DNA from: Viola odorata
Taxonomy: Eukaryota; Streptophyta; Magnoliopsida; Malpighiales; Violaceae
NCBI GenBank assembly: GCA_963691705.1
Contig: OY829538.1
Coordinates: 13,852,443-13,916,442, forward strand
Reading direction: 5' to 3'
DNA length: 64,000 nucleotides
The notes under the pieces were generated by a model. That model worked only from the letters and a program-made list of their open reading frames with translations, was not told the DNA's origin and searched no databases. This document shows positions 33,115 through 44,202 of this stretch, piece by piece (within the stretch, counting starts at the first letter, position 1; each line of letters opens with the position of its first letter). The position numbers and the translations under genes are program-made.

Positions 33115-33504
33115 ATGGACGATCTCACTAGAAATTTTCTGATTTCCAAAGCCTTAACCCTCAATAATCTCACTGAGGGGGACGTCAGCTTCCTGGAGAA
33201 CATGATGACGAAGACTGGCAAGGATATGCTAGAACTTCGGGGAATGATGACCCCCATTCAGGCCAGGATCGGGGCTGCTACCATGGAGGACTTCAATCCT
33301 ATCAGAAATGTCTCCAAGTTGGCCATCGCCGCCTGCCGTATTGAGGTAGCTATCTCCATGCTGCAGCAGAGGAAGGATCTGCTGAACTGCTGCCTGAAGA
33401 GCATGAGAAGCACCTCTTCGGAGCTGACTTCCGTGGTGGACGCCTTGAGGGACATCCCCATTCTGCTGGTGGATGACGACAACGATGCCGGGTCTCGGGC
33501 TTGA
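33115..33504 (+). CDS. E3 antisense ORF A (unknown function)
   Basis: 129 codons from ATG at 33115, chosen over an upstream in-frame ATG because a TATA box lies at 33048. The product is mainly helical, with Met- and Leu-rich segments (LTEGDVSFLENMMTKTGKDM) and an acidic end (LVDDDNDAGS). It contains no motif I recognise, and no signal peptide or membrane segment. It lies on the strand opposite to E3 gag-pol, at the 3' end of the element. The open frame in an otherwise stop-rich element suggests recent selection or its short length. It may be another member of the accessory antisense genes known from Tat-lineage elements. Confidence 0.55.
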   Translation: MDDLTRNFLISKALTLNNLTEGDVSFLENMMTKTGKDMLELRGMMTPIQARIGAATMEDFNPIRNVSKLAIAACRIEVAISMLQQRKDLLNCCLKSMRSTSSELTSVVDALRDIPILLVDDDNDAGSRA

Positions 33505-34029
33505 AGGCTTGCCGCTGTGCCTTCTTGTTTGTTTTTTCCTTTATATGTATTATGTATGCGGACGTATATTCAGGCCGTTAGGCCGTAATGAAACTCCTTT
33601 CCGTTCTTGGACTTGTGATCTTTCGCCCCTTTTTAAGGCATTGGCCCTAGCTTCGATTGAGAGCTATGGCCAAGCCCAACTGAAAATGAGTTTGACACTA
33701 GTCAGACTTTGCAGTATTTATTCTTCTTTATCTGCCAGGTGGTGACGGTTGCATAGGCAAACTGCTCTACTAATCACGCGCCGTCTCTTCAGTAATAACT
33801 GATTGGGCGATTTTTCTGTGCTTCTTGATCGTTGAGAAATTTCAACAGGCGTGATCCAAGAATTTTGAATTTGCCATTATGATTGATCTTCTCGAGATGC
33901 ATTAAATTATTCTTCTCTCACTTGAAAAATTTGAAGAGTCTCACCACTTTATTTATTTATGGGGAGTTCTTCTTCTTTTTTCTGTTCATCTTCTTCATAT
34001 TTTTCTGCTGCTACTGATTTTCTCCTCTC

Positions 34030-34428
34030 ATGGCTGACTCATATGATCAGGTCTCCGACGAGCGAGAATCTCGCCCAACCCCTCCGACGACACCAGATTC
34101 TGACAATCCTTCTTCGCCACCATGCCGGAAGAGGCGATTGCCCCGCCATGGAGGTCGGAAGAGATCGAAGAAGAGAGCACATTCTGAAACCACTGGTTGG
34201 TTTTCTTCATTTTCAGCCCCTCCGTCCTGTAAGGGAAAAAATTTGTTCCCTCCTGCTGATTGGTTTGAAGAGGAGATTCCTTTAGGCGATACCATCGTCA
34301 AGGCGGCATCTTCAGCTACAAAGGAGGAATCCAAGCCATTGATGCTGAGCCCGGAGCGAAAAGCTGACAAATCCCCTCCTTTCGCTGATGAGGAGCTTCC
34401 GCCCTCCGATGAGGAATATTGCTACTAG
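34030..34428 (+). CDS. E3 antisense ORF B (basic, NLS-like, unknown)
   Basis: 132 codons on the plus strand. Residues 14-31 are Pro/Ser/Thr-rich. Residues 33-49 are strongly basic (RKRRLPRHGGRKRSKKR) and look like a bipartite nuclear localisation signal. The C-terminus is acidic (DEELPPSDEEYCY). No domain is recognised. Two overlapping frames exist here, and I favour this one for its start and biased composition. It could be an independent gene or the remains of a larger one. Confidence 0.4.
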   Translation: MADSYDQVSDERESRPTPPTTPDSDNPSSPPCRKRRLPRHGGRKRSKKRAHSETTGWFSSFSAPPSCKGKNLFPPADWFEEEIPLGDTIVKAASSATKEESKPLMLSPERKADKSPPFADEELPPSDEEYCY

Positions 34429-34634
34429 TCCTCTTATTGGCCTGACGAGGATTGATTCCGCCCTTGGCAATCTCTTGTAGATGCCGTATGGCTTATTATT
34501 AAATGAAATGATGCTTTGCCTCTTTTGCATGCTCGGGCGTTAGCTCCTCTTTGGATGGTTATCGCTGAGAAACTTACTGTTACTTCGATGTAACTGCTTG
34601 CAACTGATTGTCAGTAACTACCCCCTCCAGAAGA

Positions 34635-34641
34635 TATAAAT
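34635..34641 (+). promoter_or_regulatory. TATA-like box upstream of antisense gene C
   Basis: TATAAAT on the plus strand, about 290 bases before the gene C start codon. A second TATAAAT follows at 34650. Confidence 0.35.
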
Positions 34642-34930
34642 GCATGGATATAAATATCCTTCTGAGGTTTTCACACGTGTCACTTTTGCTTTGGGGCGTG
34701 TCCCGCTTCTACAGGCTGTTCACTTCTCGATCTCAGCTTTTAAAAGGGAGCAACTGCTCTCTTTTAATACTCTTTGCCTGCACTTTAAAATTTTCTCCCT
34801 TTCTCTCTCTAGATTCTTGCTTCAAAGGAAGTCACGACCACCGTTCACCGGCGCCGACAGTTTTATCCACCATCTTCTGCTCAAGGTACTTCGCTTCTTT
34901 TTCCTCAGATTTTCTTCTTACTGATTCATT

Positions 34931-36653
34931 ATGAGTACCTCTAGGATACCCAAGGATTCTCAGTGGCCTCTGGCCATAAATAGGTCTTTGAGAAGTCTCC
35001 AGAATTTTCAGCGGCCTATAGATTTAGAAATTGAGAGAACACCTAGTGTTTTTGTTGATCAAGCGGTTTTGGAGGCAGAACTGGAGGAAAATAATATCTT
35101 TTTCCCTCCCGGTTACTCCATTAAAATTCCTGATGCCGGTCATCGGCTTCATGACCCTCTATCGGGGGGCGATAGGATGATATATTTTAGCATGTTCCTA
35201 TATGGCTTTCGCTTTCCCATCCATGAAGCAGTGAAAAGTTTATTAGTTCGATATGACATTAACCCGGCTCAGATTACGCCTCCTTCTTGGTGCAGGATTT
35301 ATGCCTTCATTCGCATTTGCGAGTTGTGGGGTATCCTTGTCCCGTCTGTCAATTTATTTCGCAAGTTTTTTAGTTTTAGGTGCCGCAACTGCGTGGTAGA
35401 TATTGCCCCAAGATAGAATGACGCATTGGTGCAGTCATTCTGCCAGAAATTTCAGGGCTTTGAAGAGACTATGGCCGATTAGAAGAGTAGTTTTTTCATC
35501 ATGAATTTGCCTTTCCGCCCTTGGCCCAGGGGCTTCAATCAGTGTCTTAACGACTCCTTTTGGACAAACCCGTCAACAGTATCCAAGGAAGAGCTTCGAC
35601 AAACGCACGTGCTGCTGGAGCTGAACTCGTCTTTTCGCATTCGAGAGTTTGCCTTGCACATGCTTATAGAGAAGTGTACTATAAGTAAGTTTCTTTTCCT
35701 TCGTTATCGCTTCGGCTTAATCATTATTCTGATGTGCCTTGCTGGCAGGTGACACTGGAAATCAACCATCAAGTGATAAAGACGTTCCTTCTGATACTTT
35801 TGAGGCTCCGCCAAAGGTTAACCTTCCTTCTCCGATAGCCGCTCCTGACTCTCCGATCTCCTCCTGCATCCCTGATGTCGCTGCACCGAATCGTGAACCT
35901 GCCGCTACTCCTGACCCTCTGCTGAATGGCCTTCCACCATTATTCTGCACCTCTATTTCTGGAGTCGGTGGTTCGGCTGAAAGTCGCTCTCCTCCTTTTA
36001 TTGCCAATCTGTCCTCTCAAGGTCCACAAGGAGCCACTTCCTATCGCTTGGATCTGTCTACCTTTGGCACCAGCGGACTTCGCGCATTGGGAATATCAGA
36101 TCCGTTATCGCGAAGCGAGCCAGTGGGTTCTGTTGTGGGTGCGATATTTAACTCTCCTGAAGATAGGGAGGAGATGTCAGAGCTTCCTCTGGAGGTTCAT
36201 CGCGAACGCGCTTTAAATGACGTGCTGGCTAGCTTTCGCATGCTGAATTACTTTCTCGATATCCATGGTGACAAGGCTCGAGGTTCCCCTTCTAAGGTGG
36301 CGGAGCTGACGCAACTCCAAAGCGATACCCAAGCAAAGCTTAACGACTGCCGTGCTGAATTGGCCAGAGAGAAGTCGATAGGGAAGGCCAAGGTAGAGCT
36401 TCTGGAAGCAGAACTGGTGGCTGCCAATAAAAGAAACTCTCTCCTCCATGAAGAGATATCGGCCCGCGACGCGAAGTTAGTGAAGGTGCCCAATGAGATG
36501 TCGCGCTGGAAAGATAAGGCGATACAGGCCTTTGCCATTGGATTCCCAGATTATTACCGCAGCAAGGCTTTCGATCCTGCCAAGATAGCTGACTACGCCT
36601 TCGAGAGGTTGAAAGATATAAATGCCGGGGGCGATAAAGGAGTTCTTCCGTGA
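34931..36653 (+). pseudogene. E3 antisense gene C (gypsy-type transposon ORF-like, spliced, coiled coil)
   Basis: Exon 1 runs from ATG 34931 to 35684. A 64-base GT-AG intron (GTAAGT at 35685, GGCAG ending at 35748) rejoins the frame in phase with a 300-codon second exon ending at 36653. Exon 1 holds a domain with FFPPGYSIKIPDAGHRL, MFLYGFRFPIHEAV and WCRIYAFIRICELWGI, then VNLFRKFF. This resembles the plant family labelled putative gypsy-type transposon (Pfam PF04195), from memory. Exon 2 is Pro/Ser-rich, then coiled coil (about 36290-36530). Two TAG stops (35414-35416 and just before 35480) both sit where Trp would fit, so they look like TGG-to-TAG decay. The gene is antisense to E3 gag-pol. 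Its function is unknown. Confidence 0.7.
35685..35748 (+). other. Predicted intron of antisense gene C
   Basis: Donor AA|GTAAGT and acceptor TTGCTGGCAG|GT, T-rich inside, 64 bases. Removing it joins the two frames of gene C in phase. It is short, near the lower limit for plant introns. Confidence 0.6.
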
Positions 36654-37248
36654 TGAGAACAAGGCAGCGCTTGAGAGTGTTTTATTTTTATTTTTTCTTC
36701 CAACATTGGTTTCATTTGGCTTGTAATAACTGATAACGCTGGCATAATAACGACTGTCATTCCGCTCTGGATAACTATTAATTTGCTTTTTGGTGTTATC
36801 TTTGTTGATTACGTCATCATGCTTGAGCTCTTTCTGATAAAGTAATTCTGCTTTTTCGGAGCATTTAATGCTCAAAATCCCCTCATTAATGTGAGCGAAG
36901 GATCGTGATGGTTCAGAGACACGTGTCTGCTCATCAGGACTCTAGGGCTAGCGTGATTTGATAGGATCAAAGTGCCTTCTCTACTTTCTAGGGTTATACT
37001 CATTGCTTATGCCTGTCACGCGCGTCGCGATTGTTCCAGCAATCATTTCTTTTAGCCTCTTAGGGTTATAAAATCCATCACTTTATTTCTTTTTTCCACT
37101 TTCGATAATCTGTTTCTCTACATCTTCTCGCATCGTCTTGCGTTTCTGGTTTTCATCTCCTGGGTACTTCGATTTTCTTCTAAAAAAGGTACTTCTTCAT
37201 TTCCCTTTACTGTCTTCTTCATCTTTTATTTTTCTTTTCCACCATAGG
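36654..37248. other. Spacer and promoter region between antisense genes C and D
   Basis: Contains TATAAAAT at 37067-37074 on the plus strand and a possible leader intron (GTACTT at about 37190 to CCATAG at 37248). No coding region is seen. Confidence 0.4.
37067..37074 (+). promoter_or_regulatory. TATA box for antisense gene D
   Basis: TATAAAAT about 180 bases upstream of the first homologous codons of gene D, followed by a T-rich leader. Confidence 0.45.
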
Positions 37249-39699
37249 CAAAAGAAAAACTCGTGCTCCTGGGTCTAAATCCCTTGATGAAGAAAAAATA
37301 GAGACCATAGTCAGTACTATTACTTCTTCTGCCATTCTTGATAAACATCTGTCCGATCACGATGCCACCCTCCCTGAGGGTTTCAAGGCTTCTGTCGCCC
37401 CTGAGTCTTTACGCCTGAACAACGTTTTTACCGGCAATCGCAGAATCCTGTATGCCCAGATGTTCCGTTATGGTTTCCGATTTTCGGTTGACCCATTTAT
37501 CCAAGAGTTGCTTACTTCTCTGGATCTGAATCCTGTTCAACTGGCCCCAAATGCCTACTGTGGAATTTATGCATTTCTAGAACTCTGATGATGATTCGCT
37601 CCAGAACTTCACCTGGAAACTCCTTCATTTGGAGTCTTCCATTGATAAATGGAAAGAGCAATTTTTTTGTGGTTGAGACCCCTGAGCTTCCGGAGCCATG
37701 GTGGCGGTCTTGTTTCAACCAGGGCATCAAGGACAGGGCTTGGCACCGCGTGGCTCTTGACGAGACGGAACAAGGCTGGTTTGATAAGTTGCTTAGTCTG
37801 GAAATCAGCGTTCACACCCGCCTTCTGGCTTGCGGGACCGATATCAGAGCCTGCGTTAGACGTGAGTATCGCGTCAATCTTTGACTTTCAGTATTAGTAC
37901 TAACGCTGACGCTGTCTTGTGCTTTTGCAGCAACTGATCCAAAGTACGTTCCCGAGAGCATTAGGAGGCGCCGAAAGAGACTTCAAGATAAAGAAGCGGC
38001 CGCGGCTATTAACATCACCACCACTTCAGCTACTCCTTCTGTTATCGCTTCGATTCTTCCCCAAACATCTTCAGCCTCAGTTGACGAGGAAACCGACACC
38101 ATTCCGGTTGGTATTCCTGTCATATCAATTGCTGCTCCTCCTCCCCAGTCAGTTGCTCGCAGGGCTTCCGCGAAAGGAAAGAAGAAAAGGAAGACAAGGA
38201 GTATTGCCACCCTCCTGCCATTAATTCGGCCTTCTTCGGACGCGGCCGGCTCCTTGGAAGCACCTGCCACTGAGACGGTAACATCTACTGCTTCCCGATA
38301 CTTCTTACGCTGCTTTTTTCAATGTCTTTCTGCCTTTTCTTTTGTTTTTTCATTGTTTTTCTTCATAGGTTACTTCTTGTGCCTCAACTCCTTGACTGTC
38401 ACGAGGCAATATGGACTTGAGGCATATTCTGACTCAACCAAGGAAGAGACAAAGGTCCACCAGAGCAGGTACGAGGCGGTCCTCAAGTCAAGCTGATGTC
38501 AGGGAGGGGCCTCAAATCACCCTTGACTCTTTAGCACCTCCCCCGGGCCAGACCGGTAGCATTTTGGAGGGAGTGGTCATGCCTGGGCCTTTTGAGACTT
38601 CTCCACCTTCGTTCGGCTTGGAAGTTCCTCACTATTCCTCCAACGTGGTCCATATTGATGAGCTGTCGGGTTTCTCCTCCTATCAGCCCCAGGGATCATT
38701 CCTGCCCCAGGGAGGTCCGCTTCCAACCAGCCTCAAGAGACAGCCGGGCCCCAGGGAGGTTCTGCTTCCGACCAGCCCCCTTCTCCTGCCGCTGTGGTCT
38801 TTGTTCCTTCCGATGCTTCCATGCTTAAGCGCTTCGGGGAGGGGACGGTAGTGTCCAATCTTATGGCCGACGTAAGCTCATATAACGCCATTGGGCCCAT
38901 CACTCATTAGGTGGATATGACTACGCTTCGTAGTTCGGGGATTGCGGCCATGGGGGGAGATAACTCGGCCATTACTGCTTCGTTCTTGGCTGCACACATG
39001 CTAACATCTCCTGAAGAACGAAGCGCCTTTGCTACTGTGGGAGACGAAGAGCAAGTCGACTTGCTGCGCTCCAAACTTTTCACTGGGTTCCTCCAATTTC
39101 ATCACTACACTGAGCGCATGTCGCAAAAGACGGCTGACCTTACTACTTCCGCAGCCAAGCTTTCGCAGGAGCAAGAGGAAAAACAACGGCTGCTGGAAGA
39201 GCAAGACAGATATATGACGGCCCTGGAGGCAGCCAGAGAGGAGGCAAGGGAAGCAAACGAACAGTTGGCCACTTCTAACGCTGCTCTGGCGGTTGAACAG
39301 TCAAAGATTATCGCTCTCAAGGGAGAGAAATCAATCTTAGCGGAAGAGAAAGCAGCTTTGATAGAAGAGAAAACGGCGCTTAAGGCGGAAACAGTGATCA
39401 AGTGTCGGTGGTATGTTGAAAAGACCGCTTCTATCATGGCTAACTATTTTGTGGAGATCTACGGGGAAGAATTCTACGATGGTGGCGCTGTTTCTGACGC
39501 CTTTTTGAAGAATTCTTCCGATCTTAATGACGAGGGCTTCCGCTTGGCCAGATCGAATGGCTACCCAGAGCAAGGGATTTCCGAAGACCAGCAGTACGTA
39601 GGGTATTGTCGCCCCCTTCTTTTTGTGAGGATTGAGCGTTACCCTTTTTTGTTCGTCTTTGTATATTTTTGTGCCCCTTCGTGGGTATTTGAACAATGA
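37249..39699 (+). pseudogene. E3 antisense gene D (paralogue of C, multi-exon, coiled coil)
   Basis: The first recognisable exon follows an acceptor at 37248 and reads GKRKTRAPGSK, LPEGFKASVAPESLRL, MFRYGFRFSVDPFIQELL and LAPNAYCGIYAFLEL. These align with the C domain, then a TGA and a frameshift or deletion occur at about 37586. The frame resumes to 37861, then a GT-AG intron (37862-37930), an exon with a basic KGKKKRKTR patch, a second GT-AG intron (38278-38368), and a third exon with an early TGA. After another shift near 38780 comes a 262-codon tail (38911-39699) that is strongly coiled coil around 39130-39400. C and D thus share architecture: a head domain, a disordered basic or Pro-rich middle, and a coiled coil. 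E6 inserted 36 bases after its end. Confidence 0.65.
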
Positions 39700-39734
39700 C
39701 ACTTCTATGATATCAGCTTTTGTTGGTGCCATTT

Positions 39735-40733
39735 TGTTAGGATCCTTCGATGTTGAATTGCAAGGAACCAGTCTCGATTGGGGATGGCTCGGATGATTGA
39801 TGGATGAAGGATTGATGACTTCAGGAGTTAGGCACAGCGGGAATTTGTAATGGAAAGATGTATGAATTTTTGAAAGGTGTATGAAAAAATAAGGGAATTT
39901 TAATTCAAGATTAATGGTTCTTGAATCGGAAATTTTAGAAGTGAAATATGGATGATAATATGAACAAGTAAATTCAAGAAAACCCTCTCGTTAACGAAGA
40001 ACGAGCAACCTTTCTATATTGAATATACTAGAAATATCGAACTCAAACTTGCAATGAATTTGCTAGCTTAAGATCGAAAGTTTACAAGAAATTTAGGGAA
40101 AGAAAGTAAGAAATTACAAGAAATAATTAAACTAAAAATGGCTTCAAGATTGAGTGTTTATCAATGATCAAAAAGTGCCTTTTAAAGGGTGAAAAGAGCG
40201 TCTATTTATAGCAAAAATATTCAAGGTGAAAAGACCAATTCGCCCTTGGTTGGTTGGCTGAAATTAAGGGCCAAGGAATGGGCGTTGGCCACTTGGAGGC
40301 TGCCAGCTGGGCTGGTGCTGGTCATGCGGGCTGTGCAGGTGATGGGAGCGAGTTGGTCATGCGGAGGACGTTGTGCGTGGGCCGGATTGTGCGGGGGAGT
40401 GCGTTGACGGGCCGCGTCGTGGGCTGCGTGTGTGGGCGAGTCTCGCGGATGCAGGTGCTGGGAGCGGGACGACGTCGCTTTGGAGATGGGGCGCGGGCTG
40501 CTGCTTGCTGGGCGTGACGATGGGCAGCGTGCATTGGGCGAGCAGGCCTGTTTTGCTGTTGTTGGGTTTGGGCTGGTTGTCCTTCCCCAACATATTCCTT
40601 TAGTCCTTGGGTTTGTATACATAGACTCCAATGGTCCTTGGACTTTGGGCGAGCCTCTTCGCGACGTAAATTTTGGAGCATAAGCGCCACGATATTTTAG
40701 CGTCGGCTTCGAGTACGCGATGCGATCGTATCA
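39735..40733 (-). repeat. E6 3' LTR
   Basis: 999 bp. The GC-rich right half (about 40250-40690) has long open frames on both strands in both LTR copies. The first 37 bases in element orientation encode the end of pol. Confidence 0.94.
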
Positions 40734-43450
40734 TTCCCTCCCCCTTCAAGTGGATTCGTCCTCGAATCCAAAACTTGCATGTCCTCAAGGTCCTCTTCAT
40801 CTGAATCCTCTACAAAATATGGATATAAATCAGTAATGTTGAAAGTAGTAGAGGGAACAACAAAAGATGTAGGAATGTCTAAAACATAAGCATTATCATT
40901 AATTTTATTAACAATAAGGAAAGGACCAGCCCCTTTATGGGTTAATTTAGACTTCCGAAGGTGAGGGAATCGCTCCTTGCGAAGATACAACCAAACCCAA
41001 TCTCCAACTTCAAAGGATTTGACTCGTTTACCGGCATTGCTCTTCGCCTCGAGTTTGGTGTTCACATTTTCCATCCTTTGTTTTGCCTTAGCATGTAACT
41101 CTTTTACTTTGGCCGCTCGTTCTTCTCCATCTAAGCTGGAGATATGAGAAACAGGTAACGGGAGCAAGTCTATGGGGGTGAGTGGGTTGAACCCATAAAC
41201 GAGCTCAAATGGAGAATGTAAAGTAGCAGAATGCATGGTACGGTTATATGCAAATTCAACAAAGGGAAGACATTGATCCCAATTCTTCGAATATTTTGGT
41301 ACCATGATTCGAAGTAAGTTACCCAGAGTTCGATTGACTACCTCCATCTGGCCATCTGTTTGGGGGTGGTAAGACGTAGAAAACAGGAGTTTGGTCCCCA
41401 ACTTGGCCCATAGGACACGCCAAAAATGACTCAAGAATTTTGAGTCTCGATCACTGACAATGGTACGTGGCATGCCGTGGAGGCGGACAACCTCTCGGAA
41501 AAATATGTTAGCTACATGAGAAGCGCCAGTAGTGGATTTGCAAGGAATAAAATGTGCCATCTTAGAAAATCGATCAACAACAACAAAGATAGCGTCTTTG
41601 CCATTACTAGTTTTGGGCAATCCTAGTACAAAATCCATGGAAATATCGCACCAAGGGTGCGAAGCAACAAGTAATGGCATGTAACGACCATGATCATGAG
41701 ATGTAGATTTAGCACGATGACATTCAATGCATGCATTAACAATACGAGTTATCATAGGATGCATATGCGGCCAATAGAAATGTTCTTTTAAAGTGCTCAA
41801 AGTTTTGTTAATACCGAAGTGACTGCTAAGTCCACCACCGTGAGCCTCTTTAATGAGAAGATCACGCATGCTATATTTGGGCACACATAATCGACCTTTA
41901 CAAAATAGGAATCCATCATGCAAAGAATAATTCTCAAAAGGTCCATTCGAGCATGCATCATACGCAACATGAAAATCATCATCATTTTTATATAGTTCAA
42001 TGATATGTGAAAATCCCAATAATTTAGATTGCAAAGAAGTAATGAGTGCATACCTTCGGTAAAGAGCGTCGGCGACTGTGTTCTCCTTTCCTTTCAGATA
42101 CTTAATCACATGCGGGAATCACTCAATGAACTCCATCCACACAGCATGACGACGATTCAACTTTCCTTGTCCTTTGAGGTAGCGTAGGGATAGATGGTCG
42201 GTGTGAACAACGAACTCCTTCGGGACGAGGTAGTGCTCCCAAACAGTGAGGGATCGAATAAGGGCGTACAGTTCCCGATCATAGGTGCAGTAATTGAGCT
42301 GGGCGTCCTTCAGCTTCTCACAGAAATAAGTGATCGGTCGCCCTCCTTGTAACAGTACAGCTCCAATCCCGACTCCACTTGTATCGCATTGGACCTCAAA
42401 CGTCTTGTCAAAATCCGGTAGGGCGAGAACCGGGCTAGACACAAGACGCTCATTAAGGGTCTTGAAGGCCTCATATTGCTCTGGCCCCTATACGAACTGA
42501 ACGTCCTTCTTGGTAAGTGCATTGAGGGGCGCGGCAATCGTTGAGAAATCCTTCACGAACCCTCGATAGAAACCGGCTAAACCATGGAATGAGCGCACCT
42601 CGCTCATATTTTGCGGAGTTGGCCAATCCGCAATTGCTTTGATCTTGGCTTGATCAATTTTGAGTCCTTCAGCACCTACAAGAAAGCCAAGAAAGTGGAC
42701 TTCGTCCAAACAAAACTCGCACTTCGCGAGTTTAGCATAAAGCTTATGCTCGCGGAGGGTTAGAAATACAAGTCGTAAATGCTCGAAATGGGAATCATGC
42801 GAGGAACTATATATCAAGATGTCATCGAAATAAACAACAACAAACTTACCAATAAAGTCACGCAACACATGATTCATTAATCACATAAATGTGCTAGGAG
42901 CATTTGTTAATCCGAAAGGCATAACTAACCATTTATAAAGACCAAATTTAGTTTTGAAAGCAGTTTTCCATTGGTCTCCTTCATGCATACGGATTTGATG
43001 ATATCCACTAGCCAAATCAATTTTAGAAAATATTATAGCATGGCTGAGTTCATCTAGCATATCATCAAGTCTAGGTATGGGGTGCGAGTATTTAATGGTT
43101 ACCTTATTGACAGCTCGGCAATCCATGCACATACGCCACGAACCGTCTTTCTTGGGAACGAGGATCACCGGAACGGCACACGGGGAAAGGCTTTCTCAGA
43201 CATAACCTTTTGCGAGAAGCTCCTCGACTTGAGTCTCCAACTCCTTGGTTTCCATCAGATTGCACCGATAAGTTGGGCGGTTAGGCATAGGTGCACCGGG
43301 GATCATATCGATCTTGTGTTCGATCCCTCGGATGGGTGGTAGCCCTTCGGGTAACTCGTCAGGAAACACGTCTTGAAAACCTACCATCAAAGACACAAAA
43401 GTAGGAGAAGAGGAAACGGGGTTAGTGTTAGATGTTAGATGTTTTCGCAC
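40697..43450 (-). pseudogene. pol: E6 reverse transcriptase, RNase H and integrase
   Basis: One reading frame from about 43450 to the TAA at 40697-40699, with four internal stops (near 43196, 42880, 42488 and 42117). RT motifs are [42 protein letters not shown] and the active site YFDD. RNase H has [14 protein letters not shown] and [10 protein letters not shown]. The integrase, 470 codons open from 42109, has the HHCC region (HGGGLSSHFG...CIECHRAK) and all three catalytic residues (SMDFVLGLP, SDRDSKF, DGQMEVVNR). Its C-terminal region is of CRM type. At least two stops fit CGA-to-TGA. The final 11 codons before TAA lie in the LTR. Confidence 0.93.
40734..40750 (-). promoter_or_regulatory. 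E6 polypurine tract, inside the pol frame
   Basis: On the minus strand CTTGAAGGGGGAGGGAA abuts the 3' LTR, a textbook polypurine tract. It is also translated as LEGGGN near the end of pol. Confidence 0.88.
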
Positions 43451-44202
43451 TCAAGGCACGGAAATGGACAAAAACAATGGGTTTTTGCGCAACAAGCGCA
43501 CGTCTCACATCCCGAGATCTTCCCATGAGACTCACTTTTCTCTCTTTTCTCGTTCCCCTCGCTAGCTAGCTCATTTTTTTCTAGCTGTGTGTTTCCACTT
43601 TTTCCTTCCTTTTTCTCTCCTCTTTTCGCAAGCTCACTTTTTTCTTGCGAGCTATTTTGAATGCTCTCACTGCTTATATTTTTCACTCCACTCTTTCCCT
43701 CTTTTTTAAGCAAAGAAATTGAAATATCGAAGACCGCACTCACTTTTTCAAGCTTGATTTGGTCTTCGTATACCTGACTAGGTGCGAGTGATGGTATGAT
43801 GAATTTGCGGTCGCCGTGAGTGAGCCGGTAGGTGTTGCAGAAACCGGCATGAATGGCGTGGCGATCAAACTGCCATGGTCGGCGAAGCAGAAGGTGGCTG
43901 GCTTGCATGGGAGTGACGTCACACACTCGCTCGTCCATGTACTCTCCAATCTGAAACTTGACTCTTACTTGCTTGACTACCTTGATCGAACTTCCATCGT
44001 TGAACCAGTTCAAGACGTAAGGGTGTGGGTGCTTGTTCGTCGATAATCCAAGCGAATGAACCAGCAAGGTGCTAGCCACATCAGCACAGCTCCCACCATC
44101 AATGATGATCGACATAACCATTCCGCCAACTACACCTCTTGTATGGAACAAGTTCTCTCTCTGTTCCAAGACCTCATCATCTGCCCGGGCTTGCATACTC
44201 AA
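43435..44202 (-). pseudogene. E6 protease region
   Basis: 255 codons in a frame shifted from both gag (44199) and RT (43450). It contains the retropepsin motif IIIDGGSCADVAS near residue 35 and the downstream LLLRRPWQFDRHAIHAG. A Lys/Glu/Ser-rich linker follows (residues 170-235). The normal product would cut the polyprotein. Two indels, one at each end, disconnect it. Confidence 0.85.

Noticed and set aside
40189..40690. GC-rich frames on the plus strand of the E6 LTRs (also 46825-47319)
   Set aside because: The stop-poor state follows from GC content, and frames exist on both strands. Only the minus-strand extension of pol was kept, as a hypothesis.
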